Shown here one piece after another: positions 7,943 to 15,134 of a DNA stretch of 64,000 nt. Each line of letters opens with the position of its first letter. The stretch's first letter is position 1. The DNA comes from Patiriisocius sp047731265. Lineage in GTDB: Bacteria > Bacteroidota > Bacteroidia > Flavobacteriales > Flavobacteriaceae. The translations under genes were made by a program, and so were the position numbers. Below the pieces are notes generated by a model. That model was not told the DNA's origin. It searched no databases and was given only the letters and a program-made list of their open reading frames with translations. The stretch spans positions 3,472,001-3,536,000 of the forward strand of contig NZ_CP159835.1 in NCBI RefSeq assembly GCF_047731265.1, given 5' to 3'.

Positions 7943-9565
7943 ATGTTGATTCAAAAGAAAGAGATTTACGTTTTACCAGCACTATTCCTAGCGATATCTC
8001 TCCTCCTTTTGGGTTGTACTAAAAACATAGAAAAAGACAACGACCATCTTGTTTTTAGATATAACCATCATAGTAATGTGCCCACGCTAGATCCAGCTTT
8101 TGCCAGGAATGAGCAGACCATTTGGCCAATGAATCAGTTATACAATGGACTGATTCAATTGGACGACCAACTTAATATAATTCCAGACATAGCTAAATCT
8201 TGGGAGTTAAATGATAGTACATTAACCTATACATTTCATCTAAAAAACAACATTTTCTTTCATAAGAATAAAGTCTTTAAAAACGATAGTACGCGTACCG
8301 TAACGGCGCAAGATTTTGTGTATAGTTTTGATAGATTACGCTCGCCTAAAGTTGCCTCTCCTGGAAGTTGGGTATTGTCTCAGGTCAAACAATATGAAGC
8401 TCTTAACGATAGTACGTTTAGCATACAACTAAAAGCATCGTTCCCCGCATTCTTAGGACTGCTCTCTATGCGATATTGCTCTGTAGTTCCTCAAGAAGCA
8501 GTGGAGTTTTATCAAAATGACTTTAGAAGTAATCCTGTGGGGACTGGGCCATTTCAGTTTAAAATGTGGGAAGAAAATGTGAAGCTTATCTTTAGAAAAA
8601 ATCCATTGTACTTTGAAACCGATGAAAATGGCGAACAACTCCCCTATCTCGAAGCAGTTGCAATAACATTCTTACCAGACAAACAAAGTGAGTTTCTTCA
8701 ATTTGCTCAAGGAAAATTGGACTTAGTTTCTGGCTTGGACAATTCTTATAAAGATGAAATTATTACTACAGAAGGGAAACTTCAACCCAAGTACGAAGAC
8801 CGTGTTAAACTAATAACAACCCCTTATTTAAATACAGAATACTTAGGCTTTTTTATGGAATCTAAAACTCCTGAAATACAATCACCATTACTAAGGAAAG
8901 CTATTAATTACGGTTTTGACCGAAAGAAAATGGTAACCTATTTACGCAATGGCATGGGCGTACCAGCAATCCACGGTTTTATCCCTAAGGGACTTCCAGG
9001 CTTTGCTGAAATTGAAGGGTATGATTACCAACCTGAAAAAGCAAGAACACTCATTGAACAATACAAAACCGAAAGTGGCAACAGCCACCCCAAAATAACG
9101 ATTGGCACTAACAGCCAGTATCTTGATGTTTGCGAATACATACAACGAGAGCTAGAAAAACTGGGCATAGAAATAAAAATTGATGTGATGCCACCTTCTA
9201 CATTACGACAAATGAAAAGTAGTGGCGAATTAGATGTATTTAGAGCTAGTTGGGTGGCAGATTATCCAGATGCAGAAAATTATCTATCCCTATTTTATAG
9301 CCCAAATTTTAGTCTGAACGGCCCTAATTACACGCACTACAAAAATATTGTTTTTGATAGTTTGTATGAAAAAGCGCAGCGAATTTCAGGTATTGATGAA
9401 CGTAAAATACTCTATACAAAAATGGACAGTATTGTTATTAGCGATGCACCTGTTGTACCCCTCTTTTATGATATGGCGGTTCGGTTTGTCTCTAAAAAAG
9501 TAACCGGTTTGGGTATTAATCCCCAAAATTTTCTTGTTTTGAAAAAGGTTAAGAAGAGTAAATAA
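7943..9565 (+). CDS. ABC transporter substrate-binding lipoprotein (peptide-binding, SBP family 5)
   Basis: A 540-residue family 5 solute-binding protein, as in DppA/OppA. The lipoprotein signal peptide ends at LLLLGC (Cys 25). Family features follow: PTLDPAFARNEQTIWPMNQL, YNGLIQLDD, IAKSWELNDSTLTYTFHLK, a signature segment around TVTAQDFVYSFDRLRSP, and the GTGPFQFKMW loop. It would capture oligopeptides or similar solutes for a Dpp-type permease, which is not encoded beside it; solo SBP5 lipoproteins are common in Bacteroidota. Length normal and no defect seen. Confidence 0.9.
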   Translation: MLIQKKEIYVLPALFLAISLLLLGCTKNIEKDNDHLVFRYNHHSNVPTLDPAFARNEQTIWPMNQLYNGLIQLDDQLNIIPDIAKSWELNDSTLTYTFHLKNNIFFHKNKVFKNDSTRTVTAQDFVYSFDRLRSPKVASPGSWVLSQVKQYEALNDSTFSIQLKASFPAFLGLLSMRYCSVVPQEAVEFYQNDFRSNPVGTGPFQFKMWEENVKLIFRKNPLYFETDENGEQLPYLEAVAITFLPDKQSEFLQFAQGKLDLVSGLDNSYKDEIITTEGKLQPKYEDRVKLITTPYLNTEYLGFFMESKTPEIQSPLLRKAINYGFDRKKMVTYLRNGMGVPAIHGFIPKGLPGFAEIEGYDYQPEKARTLIEQYKTESGNSHPKITIGTNSQYLDVCEYIQRELEKLGIEIKIDVMPPSTLRQMKSSGELDVFRASWVADYPDAENYLSLFYSPNFSLNGPNYTHYKNIVFDSLYEKAQRISGIDERKILYTKMDSIVISDAPVVPLFYDMAVRFVSKKVTGLGINPQNFLVLKKVKKSK

Positions 9566-9640
9566 CGACGCCAGTATCGTCGATTTTTAGTTCTTCAAAT
9601 TGACCCTCTTAGCGCGGCGACAGCACTTATAAATTTTTGA

Positions 9641-9841
9641 TCAATTTTAAAAGGAATACTAAGAAATATAGGAGTTAAAGCAGGGCACAAATTATTTATA
9701 AGAGAAGAAACAACGGCGTTTGACAAAAAAGCACTGGCTTTTAGTTCTTTTCAAGAATTTACGTGTCATAAAAAAATGACCACTCGGGAATATGTTGCGT
9801 TTAAAAAAGAGCAATTTATTAATAAGCGAAAACAAAACTGA
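9641..9841 (+). pseudogene. Gene relic, C-terminal fragment of unknown family
   Basis: An open frame of 66 codons without a start codon, reading SILKGILRNIGVKAGHKLF and ending KKEQFINKRKQN. The same frame continues upstream past a TGA (9638-9640) into LVLQIDPLSAATALINF, so the relic probably began further left. Protein-like composition, family not recognised. It occupies the gap between the SBP lipoprotein gene and the next secreted gene. Confidence 0.35.
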
Positions 9842-10012
9842 GAATATTGGTTATTACTTCGGTTGTTTTTACTGTTATTTTTTTCTACTAATGACACCCT
9901 CTTTATTTAATTGTTTTTTTTAACTACGGTGAGCCTAATTTTTAGGCACAAGAACTTTAATTATTTAATTCCCCGATTGATTTTTTTACCTTCACGTAAA
10001 ATTGAAATCATT

Positions 10013-10843
10013 ATGAACAAAATTGCAAACTCATTAATAATTACGTTGCTTTCAATAACAAGCCTTTTTGCAAATGACATCTTCTCTTATACACCGCCAG
10101 AAAATCTTAGAGTGGCAGGCACCTACTCTTCAGAAATGGGAAACGGGAATAGTTTTCATTTGGTAATAATGAGAAACAAGAAAGAGGATAATTTTAAAAT
10201 AAAACCCATTTTTATAAAATCTGACGGTACCGCACTTGAATTTGAAATAGTAACGCTCAATCATGAACCCTCCATAATTTCGCATCACAGTGAAAATGAA
10301 ATGATGAGTTTTGTTGATTTTAACAAAAACACTAATTTAGTTTCGGTATATGATTTTAATACTGCGAATCTCACCTATCATTCAGGTCCTAGAAAAATTG
10401 AAGTTAAAAAGATACAAACTATTTTCAGGTTAGATAACAAAACAGTACTTCTAAATGTTGGGGATACTATGGAACTATCGAGCATTGTGATTAAAGGCAA
10501 TGAGCCTTTGATTGAAATTAAAAAAATGATCCCTGCTGAATATCATAAAGAATTTAAAAAGATTAGACAAAATGGACTAGACGCCATCAATCAAACTGAG
10601 TATACTTTGAAAGGCTCTATTAACAAAAATAAAATTTTCTTGAACCTCGACGAACTATCTTTTGTTATGGATGATGAAAAGAAAGGTACAACAAAGATTT
10701 TTTCTACTCTTTTAGATAAAGATTCAGATTTTGAAGAACTTAACTTTGAACCTTTCAAGAATACAGCAGTAGAAAAGTTAAGAATTACAACACACACCTT
10801 CACGAAAATCAACTGTTTTCTGTCATTTCAGATAAAAAAATGA
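10013..10843 (+). CDS. Secreted hypothetical protein, 5' part of a frameshift-split gene
   Basis: 276 codons beginning at the ATG at 10013 with signal peptide MNKIANSLIITLLSITSLFA; the longer frame back to 9911 is not preferred. The body is beta-rich and polar with no domain I recognise. It ends shortly after a CA-repeat (about 10788-10800), in KINCFLSFQIKK, which looks like out-of-frame translation. In the +1-shifted frame the coding sense continues without break as LHENQLFSVISDKKMMELTA into the next entry. The two are therefore probably one gene of about 480 residues. No function can be assigned. Confidence 0.65.
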   Translation: MNKIANSLIITLLSITSLFANDIFSYTPPENLRVAGTYSSEMGNGNSFHLVIMRNKKEDNFKIKPIFIKSDGTALEFEIVTLNHEPSIISHHSENEMMSFVDFNKNTNLVSVYDFNTANLTYHSGPRKIEVKKIQTIFRLDNKTVLLNVGDTMELSSIVIKGNEPLIEIKKMIPAEYHKEFKKIRQNGLDAINQTEYTLKGSINKNKIFLNLDELSFVMDDEKKGTTKIFSTLLDKDSDFEELNFEPFKNTAVEKLRITTHTFTKINCFLSFQIKK

Positions 10844-11436
10844 TGGAATTAACTGCCTTTGACGTTTCCAGTGGAGAGGAAATAAAAAAATTGAATATAG
10901 AAGCGTTCCTAAAAACTACTATCGATCAAGATGAAATAGAAGACTATTTAAAAAGCACCTCTAAAAGTAAAATTAAAGGAACGATTACTATAAATAATTC
11001 AATTGACGGAAATCTTGTTTTACGATTAGACCAAGCATATAAAACTAAATACAGATATAACTATAACTGGTGGTGGCATCAACATTGGATGATGCATAAT
11101 AATATGATGATGATGCAACAACGGCAACAGCAGCAAATAATGCAACAAATGCATGGCCCTAATCCGGAAGCTTATGATTTCGATTATTTATTTAGCACTA
11201 AAAAAGATGCTGAGGTATTAAAATTCGTGCTCGATAAAAACACCTTAGAAATTTTACCAAACGCTAGCAAAAAGACAACTCTAAAAGAAATAGATCGTAC
11301 AACACAACTCGAGCCCTATAAAAAAGATAATGATAAACGTATGTTAAGTGCGGCCTTCACAAAAAATAATTTGCATTACATTTATCAAGATCGAAAGACC
11401 AAAGAAATAAGAATCCAAGTAAAGTTGCTACATTAA
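10840..11436 (+). CDS. 3' part of the frameshift-split secreted gene, with Met/Gln/His-rich insert
   Basis: 198 codons in the next frame. Its apparent start (ATGA overlap at 10840) is probably not a real initiation site, because the frame is open upstream across the CA-repeat and continues the protein of the 5' part. A remarkable low-complexity stretch lies at residues about 77-105: WWWHQHWMMHNNMMMMQQRQ and then QQIMQQMHG. Such Met/His-rich segments can bind copper or other soft metals, but that is inference. The gene ends four bases into the 3' end of the convergent alternative-glmU gene. Confidence 0.6.
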   Translation: MMELTAFDVSSGEEIKKLNIEAFLKTTIDQDEIEDYLKSTSKSKIKGTITINNSIDGNLVLRLDQAYKTKYRYNYNWWWHQHWMMHNNMMMMQQRQQQQIMQQMHGPNPEAYDFDYLFSTKKDAEVLKFVLDKNTLEILPNASKKTTLKEIDRTTQLEPYKKDNDKRMLSAAFTKNNLHYIYQDRKTKEIRIQVKLLH

Positions 11437-12608
11437 AACCTACGCCATTCTTTTGAAATCTCAAAAACAGTTTCAAGAATAGCCTCGTCTTCTTTTGAAA
11501 ATTCGATACCGCGACGCGCCATTACTACCTTGGCTACTTCAAAAGCTTTCACAGTTTTATAAGTTTCAAAACCTGCCGAACCTCCCCAACTAAAACTAGG
11601 GATAAAATTGCGAGGAAAACCACTGCCAAAGATATTGGCGCTTACTCCAACCACAGTACCTGTATTAAACATCGTATTAATGCCGCATTTGCTGTGATCT
11701 CCCATCATCAAACCACAAAACTGAAGTCCTGTTTTCGCAAAACGACCTGCAGAGTAATCCCATAATTTTACATCAACATAATTATTCTTTAGGTTAGAAT
11801 TATTCGTATCTGCACCTAGATTACACCATTCTCCTATCACTGCATTTCCTAAGAACCCGTCGTGCCCTTTGTTGCTGTAACCAAATATGACGCAATTATT
11901 AACCTCTCCTCCCACTTTAGTGTGAGGACCAATCGTAGTGCCGCCATAAATTTTAGCACCCATTTTTAAAGTAGCATGATCACATAAAGCAAAGGGGCCA
12001 CGAACCATAGCGCCTTCCATTATTTCTGCATCTTTTCCAATGTAAATGGGGCCATCTTGAGCATTCAAAGAACAAAAAGGAAGCTTTGCCCCTTCTTCAA
12101 TAAAGATATTCTCTTTATTAAAAGCCACTGTCATTTCAGGAATGGGTTGTGATGCTCTTCCTTCAGTAAGGAGATCAAAATCACGTTGGATTGCTTCCGC
12201 ATTTTTGGAAAAGATATCCCAAGTATGTGCTACGCGCAAGACATCTTCGTTAGAATACTCAACAACATCAAACGTTTCAAAATCTACTTCTTGGTTTTCC
12301 GTAGTAAAAAAGGCTAAAGGCTCCTCTTTATAAAAAATTGCTTGATTTTCAGACAATCCTTTAATCAGTTCAACAAGTTTAGCAGAAGGACAAAAAGATG
12401 CGTTTATGAAAACATTGCTTTCTAATTCTATCATCGTCCACTTCTCTGCCAAGTAATCTTCAGTCACAGTGGTCGTGGTAAAACCTAGCATCTTTTCCCA
12501 TTTTTCGCGAATGGTTAAAATTCCTATTCGAATATCTGCAACAGGTCTCGTAAATGTAAACGGTAATAATTGGTCGCGCATTGCGCCGTCAAAAAGAATG
12601 TAGTTCAT
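11433..12608 (-). CDS. glmU: Alternative GlmU: UDP-GlcNAc diphosphorylase / glucosamine-1-phosphate N-acetyltransferase
   Basis: A 391-residue member of the Bacteroidota-specific alternative GlmU family (TIGR03991-like). The N-terminal part starts MNYILFDGAMRDQLLPFTFT RPVADIRIG, a divergent nucleotidyltransferase. From about residue 165 come left-handed beta-helix hexapeptide repeats: GPIYIGKDAEIMEGAMVRGP, KMGAKIYGGTTIGPHTKVGG and EWCNLGADTNNSNLKNNY. It is expected to make GlcNAc-1-P and UDP-GlcNAc, following GlmM (encoded at 42607). The Met at 12608 fits the family start; a Met four codons upstream lies inside a tandem repeat. Its leader is unusual, see the repeat and promoter entries. Confidence 0.85.
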   Translation of the reverse strand: MNYILFDGAMRDQLLPFTFTRPVADIRIGILTIREKWEKMLGFTTTTVTEDYLAEKWTMIELESNVFINASFCPSAKLVELIKGLSENQAIFYKEEPLAFFTTENQEVDFETFDVVEYSNEDVLRVAHTWDIFSKNAEAIQRDFDLLTEGRASQPIPEMTVAFNKENIFIEEGAKLPFCSLNAQDGPIYIGKDAEIMEGAMVRGPFALCDHATLKMGAKIYGGTTIGPHTKVGGEVNNCVIFGYSNKGHDGFLGNAVIGEWCNLGADTNNSNLKNNYVDVKLWDYSAGRFAKTGLQFCGLMMGDHSKCGINTMFNTGTVVGVSANIFGSGFPRNFIPSFSWGGSAGFETYKTVKAFEVAKVVMARRGIEFSKEDEAILETVFEISKEWRRF

Positions 12609-12757
12609 GCTTCGATACAATTTGAAATATTAGTAAGGGTACTACTTATTGAAATTTCAAGATTTCAAATCACACAGCAACCTGCTTCGATACAATTTAA
12701 AATATTAGCAAAGGTACTAACCATTGAAATTAGTAGATTTCAAATCACTCAGCAACC
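12608..12757. repeat. 75-bp direct tandem repeat, two copies
   Basis: Copy 1 spans 12608-12682 and copy 2 spans 12683-12757. Both begin TGCTTCGATACAATTT and end CAAATCAC(A/T)CAGCAACC. They differ at about a dozen positions, so the duplication is not very recent. The first copy begins at the last base of the alternative-glmU start codon and the array fills its leader. Each copy contains an internal partly palindromic AT-rich segment around GAAATTTCAAGATTTC. Confidence 0.9.
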
Positions 12758-12787
12758 TTAGCATATTGGGTTTGATAGATATATATT

Positions 12788-12795
12788 CAAATTTA
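12788..12795 (-). promoter_or_regulatory. Probable -7 element of the alternative-glmU promoter
   Basis: On the minus strand TAAATTTG, an exact TAnnTTTG match, upstream of both copies of the 75-bp repeat. If used, the leader would be about 170 bases and carry both repeats. The -33 TTG is not evident. Confidence 0.4.
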
Positions 12796-12937
12796 CAGAT
12801 ACTCATTAAAAATTCCATATAAATATGGTTATTTCAATCGTTGTTTTGCGAATATTTAATAAAACTGAAAAACAAAGGGATCTGAGTGATTTTTAAATTT
12901 CATTTATGAAACTGAAAATCGTACCGAAGACCCGAAA

Positions 12938-12969
12938 ACAAAAAAAGCCTCCGATTTCTCGAAGGCTTT
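12938..12969 (-). terminator. Rho-independent terminator of rpmE2
   Basis: Arms AAAGCCTCCGA (12944-12954) and TCGAAGGCTTT (12959-12969) pair with one mismatch around a four-base loop. The minus-strand reading ends in a T run (12938-12946). It lies 22 bases past the rpmE2 stop. Confidence 0.8.
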
Positions 12970-12990
12970 CAATATTGTAAGTACAAAAAA

Positions 12991-13278
12991 CTACTCTTTT
13001 TCTTCAGTAGGCTCAACTGCAACAACTGGTTTTTTGAATTTTGCGTATTTGTTTTTGAACTTGTCGATACGTCCTGCTGTATCAATAAGTTTAGATTTCC
13101 CTGTGTAAAAAGGATGCGACGTTCTTGAGATTTCCAATTTTACAACTGGATACTCAACACCATCTACTTCAATCGTCTCTTTTGTATTCGCTGTAGACTT
13201 TGTAAGAAAAACATCGTCATTTGACATGTCTTTAAAAGCTACTAATCTATAATTCTCAGGGTGGATATCTTTTTTCAT
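12991..13278 (-). CDS. rpmE2: 50S ribosomal protein L31 type B
   Basis: A 95-residue protein of the large ribosomal subunit. MKKDIHPENYRLVAFKDMSN, SRTSHPFYTGKSKLIDTAGR and IDKFKNKYAKF match type B L31. The zinc-binding cysteines of type A L31 are absent, as expected. The C-terminal acidic tail (VEPTEEKE) is typical of Bacteroidota. It has its own promoter and terminator. Confidence 0.96.
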   Translation of the reverse strand: MKKDIHPENYRLVAFKDMSNDDVFLTKSTANTKETIEVDGVEYPVVKLEISRTSHPFYTGKSKLIDTAGRIDKFKNKYAKFKKPVVAVEPTEEKE

Positions 13279-13326
13279 CGTAATCGTTTTTAAAATGGTA
13301 TTTCTGTCTCTTCAGAAATGCGACTG

Positions 13327-13356
13327 CAAAAATAGTTATATTTAATAAACTAACAA
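13327..13356 (-). promoter_or_regulatory. Bacteroidota-type promoter of rpmE2
   Basis: On the minus strand TTG (13354-13356), 19 bases, TATTTTTG (13327-13334): a full match to TTG-N19-TAnnTTTG. Predicted leader is about 40 bases. Confidence 0.75.
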
Positions 13357-13487
13357 TAATTTTTTGTTGATTTTTTTATTCAAAATTACAGACTGCTTTT
13401 AAGAACAAGTTACCTGACGATAAAGATACATTTTTGTAACATTTCATTACATTTGTTTACTAATGTCTTGAACCAAAAACTAAATAC

Positions 13488-14030
13488 ATGGACACCAATG
13501 AAGTTTCAATAAAACAGAGTTCTACTCAATACGGACTTATTCTAGGAGGAATTCTTTCTCTTATTACAATTTTGATGTACACACTTAATGCAGAGCTGTT
13601 TACCAAATGGTGGATGGGGATTCTCACAATAATACTTGTAATCGCAACAGGTATCGTTGCAACCGCACGGGCAAAAGGACTACTTGGTGGGTTTATGACT
13701 TTTAAGGAAGCGTTTACAGCTTACTTTATTACCATAGCCATAGGTTTGGCAATAAGCACGGTAGTAGGGGTCTTAATATTTACAGTGATAGATCCAGATA
13801 TGGGAACCTATTTAAATGAGCAAATGGTTGAAATGCAGCGTGGATTTATGGAAAAATTTAATATGCCTGAAGCAGAAATGGAGAAAGCGTTAGCAGATCT
13901 TGAAAGTGTAGATAACTTTTCATTGATAAACCAAGTTAAATCTTACTTTTTTGGTATTATTTTCCAAGCGGTAATAGGTTTGCTAATTGCACTTATTTTC
14001 AAAAGAAAAGATCCAAATGCAATAGCATAA
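13488..14030 (+). CDS. DUF4199 family membrane protein
   Basis: A 180-residue protein with four predicted membrane helices (about residues 17-33, 39-57, 75-97 and 151-168). QYGLILGGILSLITILMYTL at the start and the GGFMTFKEAFTAYFITIAIG segment are typical of DUF4199, a Bacteroidota family of unknown function. A hydrophilic, acidic loop (residues 100-145) precedes the last helix. Only three bases separate it from the glycosyltransferase gene, so the two form an operon, as is usual for this family. Confidence 0.88.
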   Translation: MDTNEVSIKQSSTQYGLILGGILSLITILMYTLNAELFTKWWMGILTIILVIATGIVATARAKGLLGGFMTFKEAFTAYFITIAIGLAISTVVGVLIFTVIDPDMGTYLNEQMVEMQRGFMEKFNMPEAEMEKALADLESVDNFSLINQVKSYFFGIIFQAVIGLLIALIFKRKDPNAIA

Positions 14031-14033
14031 TTT

Positions 14034-14975
14034 ATGCAGATTTCGATAGTCATACCGCTCCTTAACGAAGAGGAGTCTTTAACTGAATTACATCATTGGA
14101 TTGCAAAAGTCATGCAATCCAATGACTTTTTATATGAGGTTATTTTTATTGACGACGGAAGCACAGATAATTCTTGGAATACCATTGCATCATTACAAAA
14201 AAAACATCCCGAAGTAAAAGGAATCAAATTCCTTAAAAACTATGGGAAATCGCAAGCACTGCATGCTGGATTTGAGCATGCTACGGGAGAAGTTGTTCTT
14301 ACCATGGATGCAGATCTTCAAGACAACCCAGAAGAAATACCCGAATTATATAACCTAGTTACGCAAGAAGATTTCGATCTTGTTTCAGGTTGGAAGAAAA
14401 AACGATTTGATTCTAAGATAGCTAAAAATTTACCCTCTAAGCTATTCAATTTTGCCGCTAGAAAAACAAGTGGCGTCCAACTTAATGATTTTAATTGCGG
14501 TTTAAAAGCCTACAAAAGACAAGTAATTAAAACCATTGAAGTCACTGGCGAAATGCATCGTTATATTCCAGTATTAGCTAAAAACGCAGGTTTTACAAAA
14601 ATTGGAGAAAAAGTAGTCCAACATCAGGCTAGGAAATATGGAGAGACAAAATTTGGTGCTGAACGTTTTATTCGCGGATTTTTAGACCTTATTACTATTT
14701 GGTTTTTATCACGTTTTGGCAAAAGACCTATGCACCTTTTTGGAGCATGGGGTGCATTTATGTTAATTGTTGGTTTCTTATTCGCACTATATTTGGGTGT
14801 AAACAAATTATTCATTAATACAGACGGAAGACTCATTACAGATTGCCCACAATTTTACATCGCACTTACTGCAATGATTTTAGGCTCACAATTATTCTTA
14901 GCCGGTTTCTTAGGCGAATTAATTCTGCGCTCAAAAAAGAATAGCAAAGATTATAATGTGGAGAAAAGAATATAA
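14034..14975 (+). CDS. Family 2 glycosyltransferase, polyprenyl-phosphate glycosyltransferase type
   Basis: A 313-residue GT-A fold enzyme with two C-terminal membrane helices (about 232-254 and 272-296). QISIVIPLLNEEESL, FIDDGSTDNSW (nucleotide-binding DDGS), TMDADLQDNPEEIP (DxD-like metal site) and NCGLKAYKRQVI match the DPM1/GtrB/ArnC group. It is expected to transfer a sugar from UDP or GDP to a polyprenyl phosphate at the inner membrane, feeding cell-envelope glycan or lipid modification. Sugar and acceptor cannot be read from sequence. It is translated with the DUF4199 gene. Confidence 0.9.
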   Translation: MQISIVIPLLNEEESLTELHHWIAKVMQSNDFLYEVIFIDDGSTDNSWNTIASLQKKHPEVKGIKFLKNYGKSQALHAGFEHATGEVVLTMDADLQDNPEEIPELYNLVTQEDFDLVSGWKKKRFDSKIAKNLPSKLFNFAARKTSGVQLNDFNCGLKAYKRQVIKTIEVTGEMHRYIPVLAKNAGFTKIGEKVVQHQARKYGETKFGAERFIRGFLDLITIWFLSRFGKRPMHLFGAWGAFMLIVGFLFALYLGVNKLFINTDGRLITDCPQFYIALTAMILGSQLFLAGFLGELILRSKKNSKDYNVEKRI

Positions 14976-15086
14976 AACTTCTTGTTTGTGGTAAAGAAGG
15001 CTTTTAATGTTTGAGTAGTTACTACCACCTGATACTGGCTAATAACAACGATCCAAACATAGAAAATTTTCTTTTTCTAATTTCAT

Positions 15087-15114
15087 TTTCGATTTCGATT
15101 TCGATTTCGATTTC
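15087..15114. repeat. Hexanucleotide tandem repeat (TTTCGA), about 4.7 units
   Basis: Uninterrupted TTTCGA units lie 20-48 bases before the phosphohexomutase start codon. The array occupies the place where the -33 promoter element would be, just upstream of a perfect -7 box (15122-15129). Confidence 0.9.
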
Positions 15115-15121
15115 AAAAAAG

Positions 15122-15129
15122 TAAATTTG
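15122..15129 (+). promoter_or_regulatory. -7 promoter element of the phosphohexomutase gene, near-leaderless
   Basis: TAAATTTG, an exact TAnnTTTG match, ends five bases before the ATG at 15135. Transcription would begin at or within a few bases of the start codon, giving a leaderless mRNA. The -33 region falls inside the TTTCGA repeat. Confidence 0.5.
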
Positions 15130-15134
15130 CAGTA

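Noticed and set aside
12570..12761. Plus-strand 63-codon frame with two 25-residue repeats
   Set aside because: It is the translation of the 75-bp DNA repeat in the leader of alternative glmU and runs into that gene antisense; repeat length divisible by three explains the protein-level repeat.
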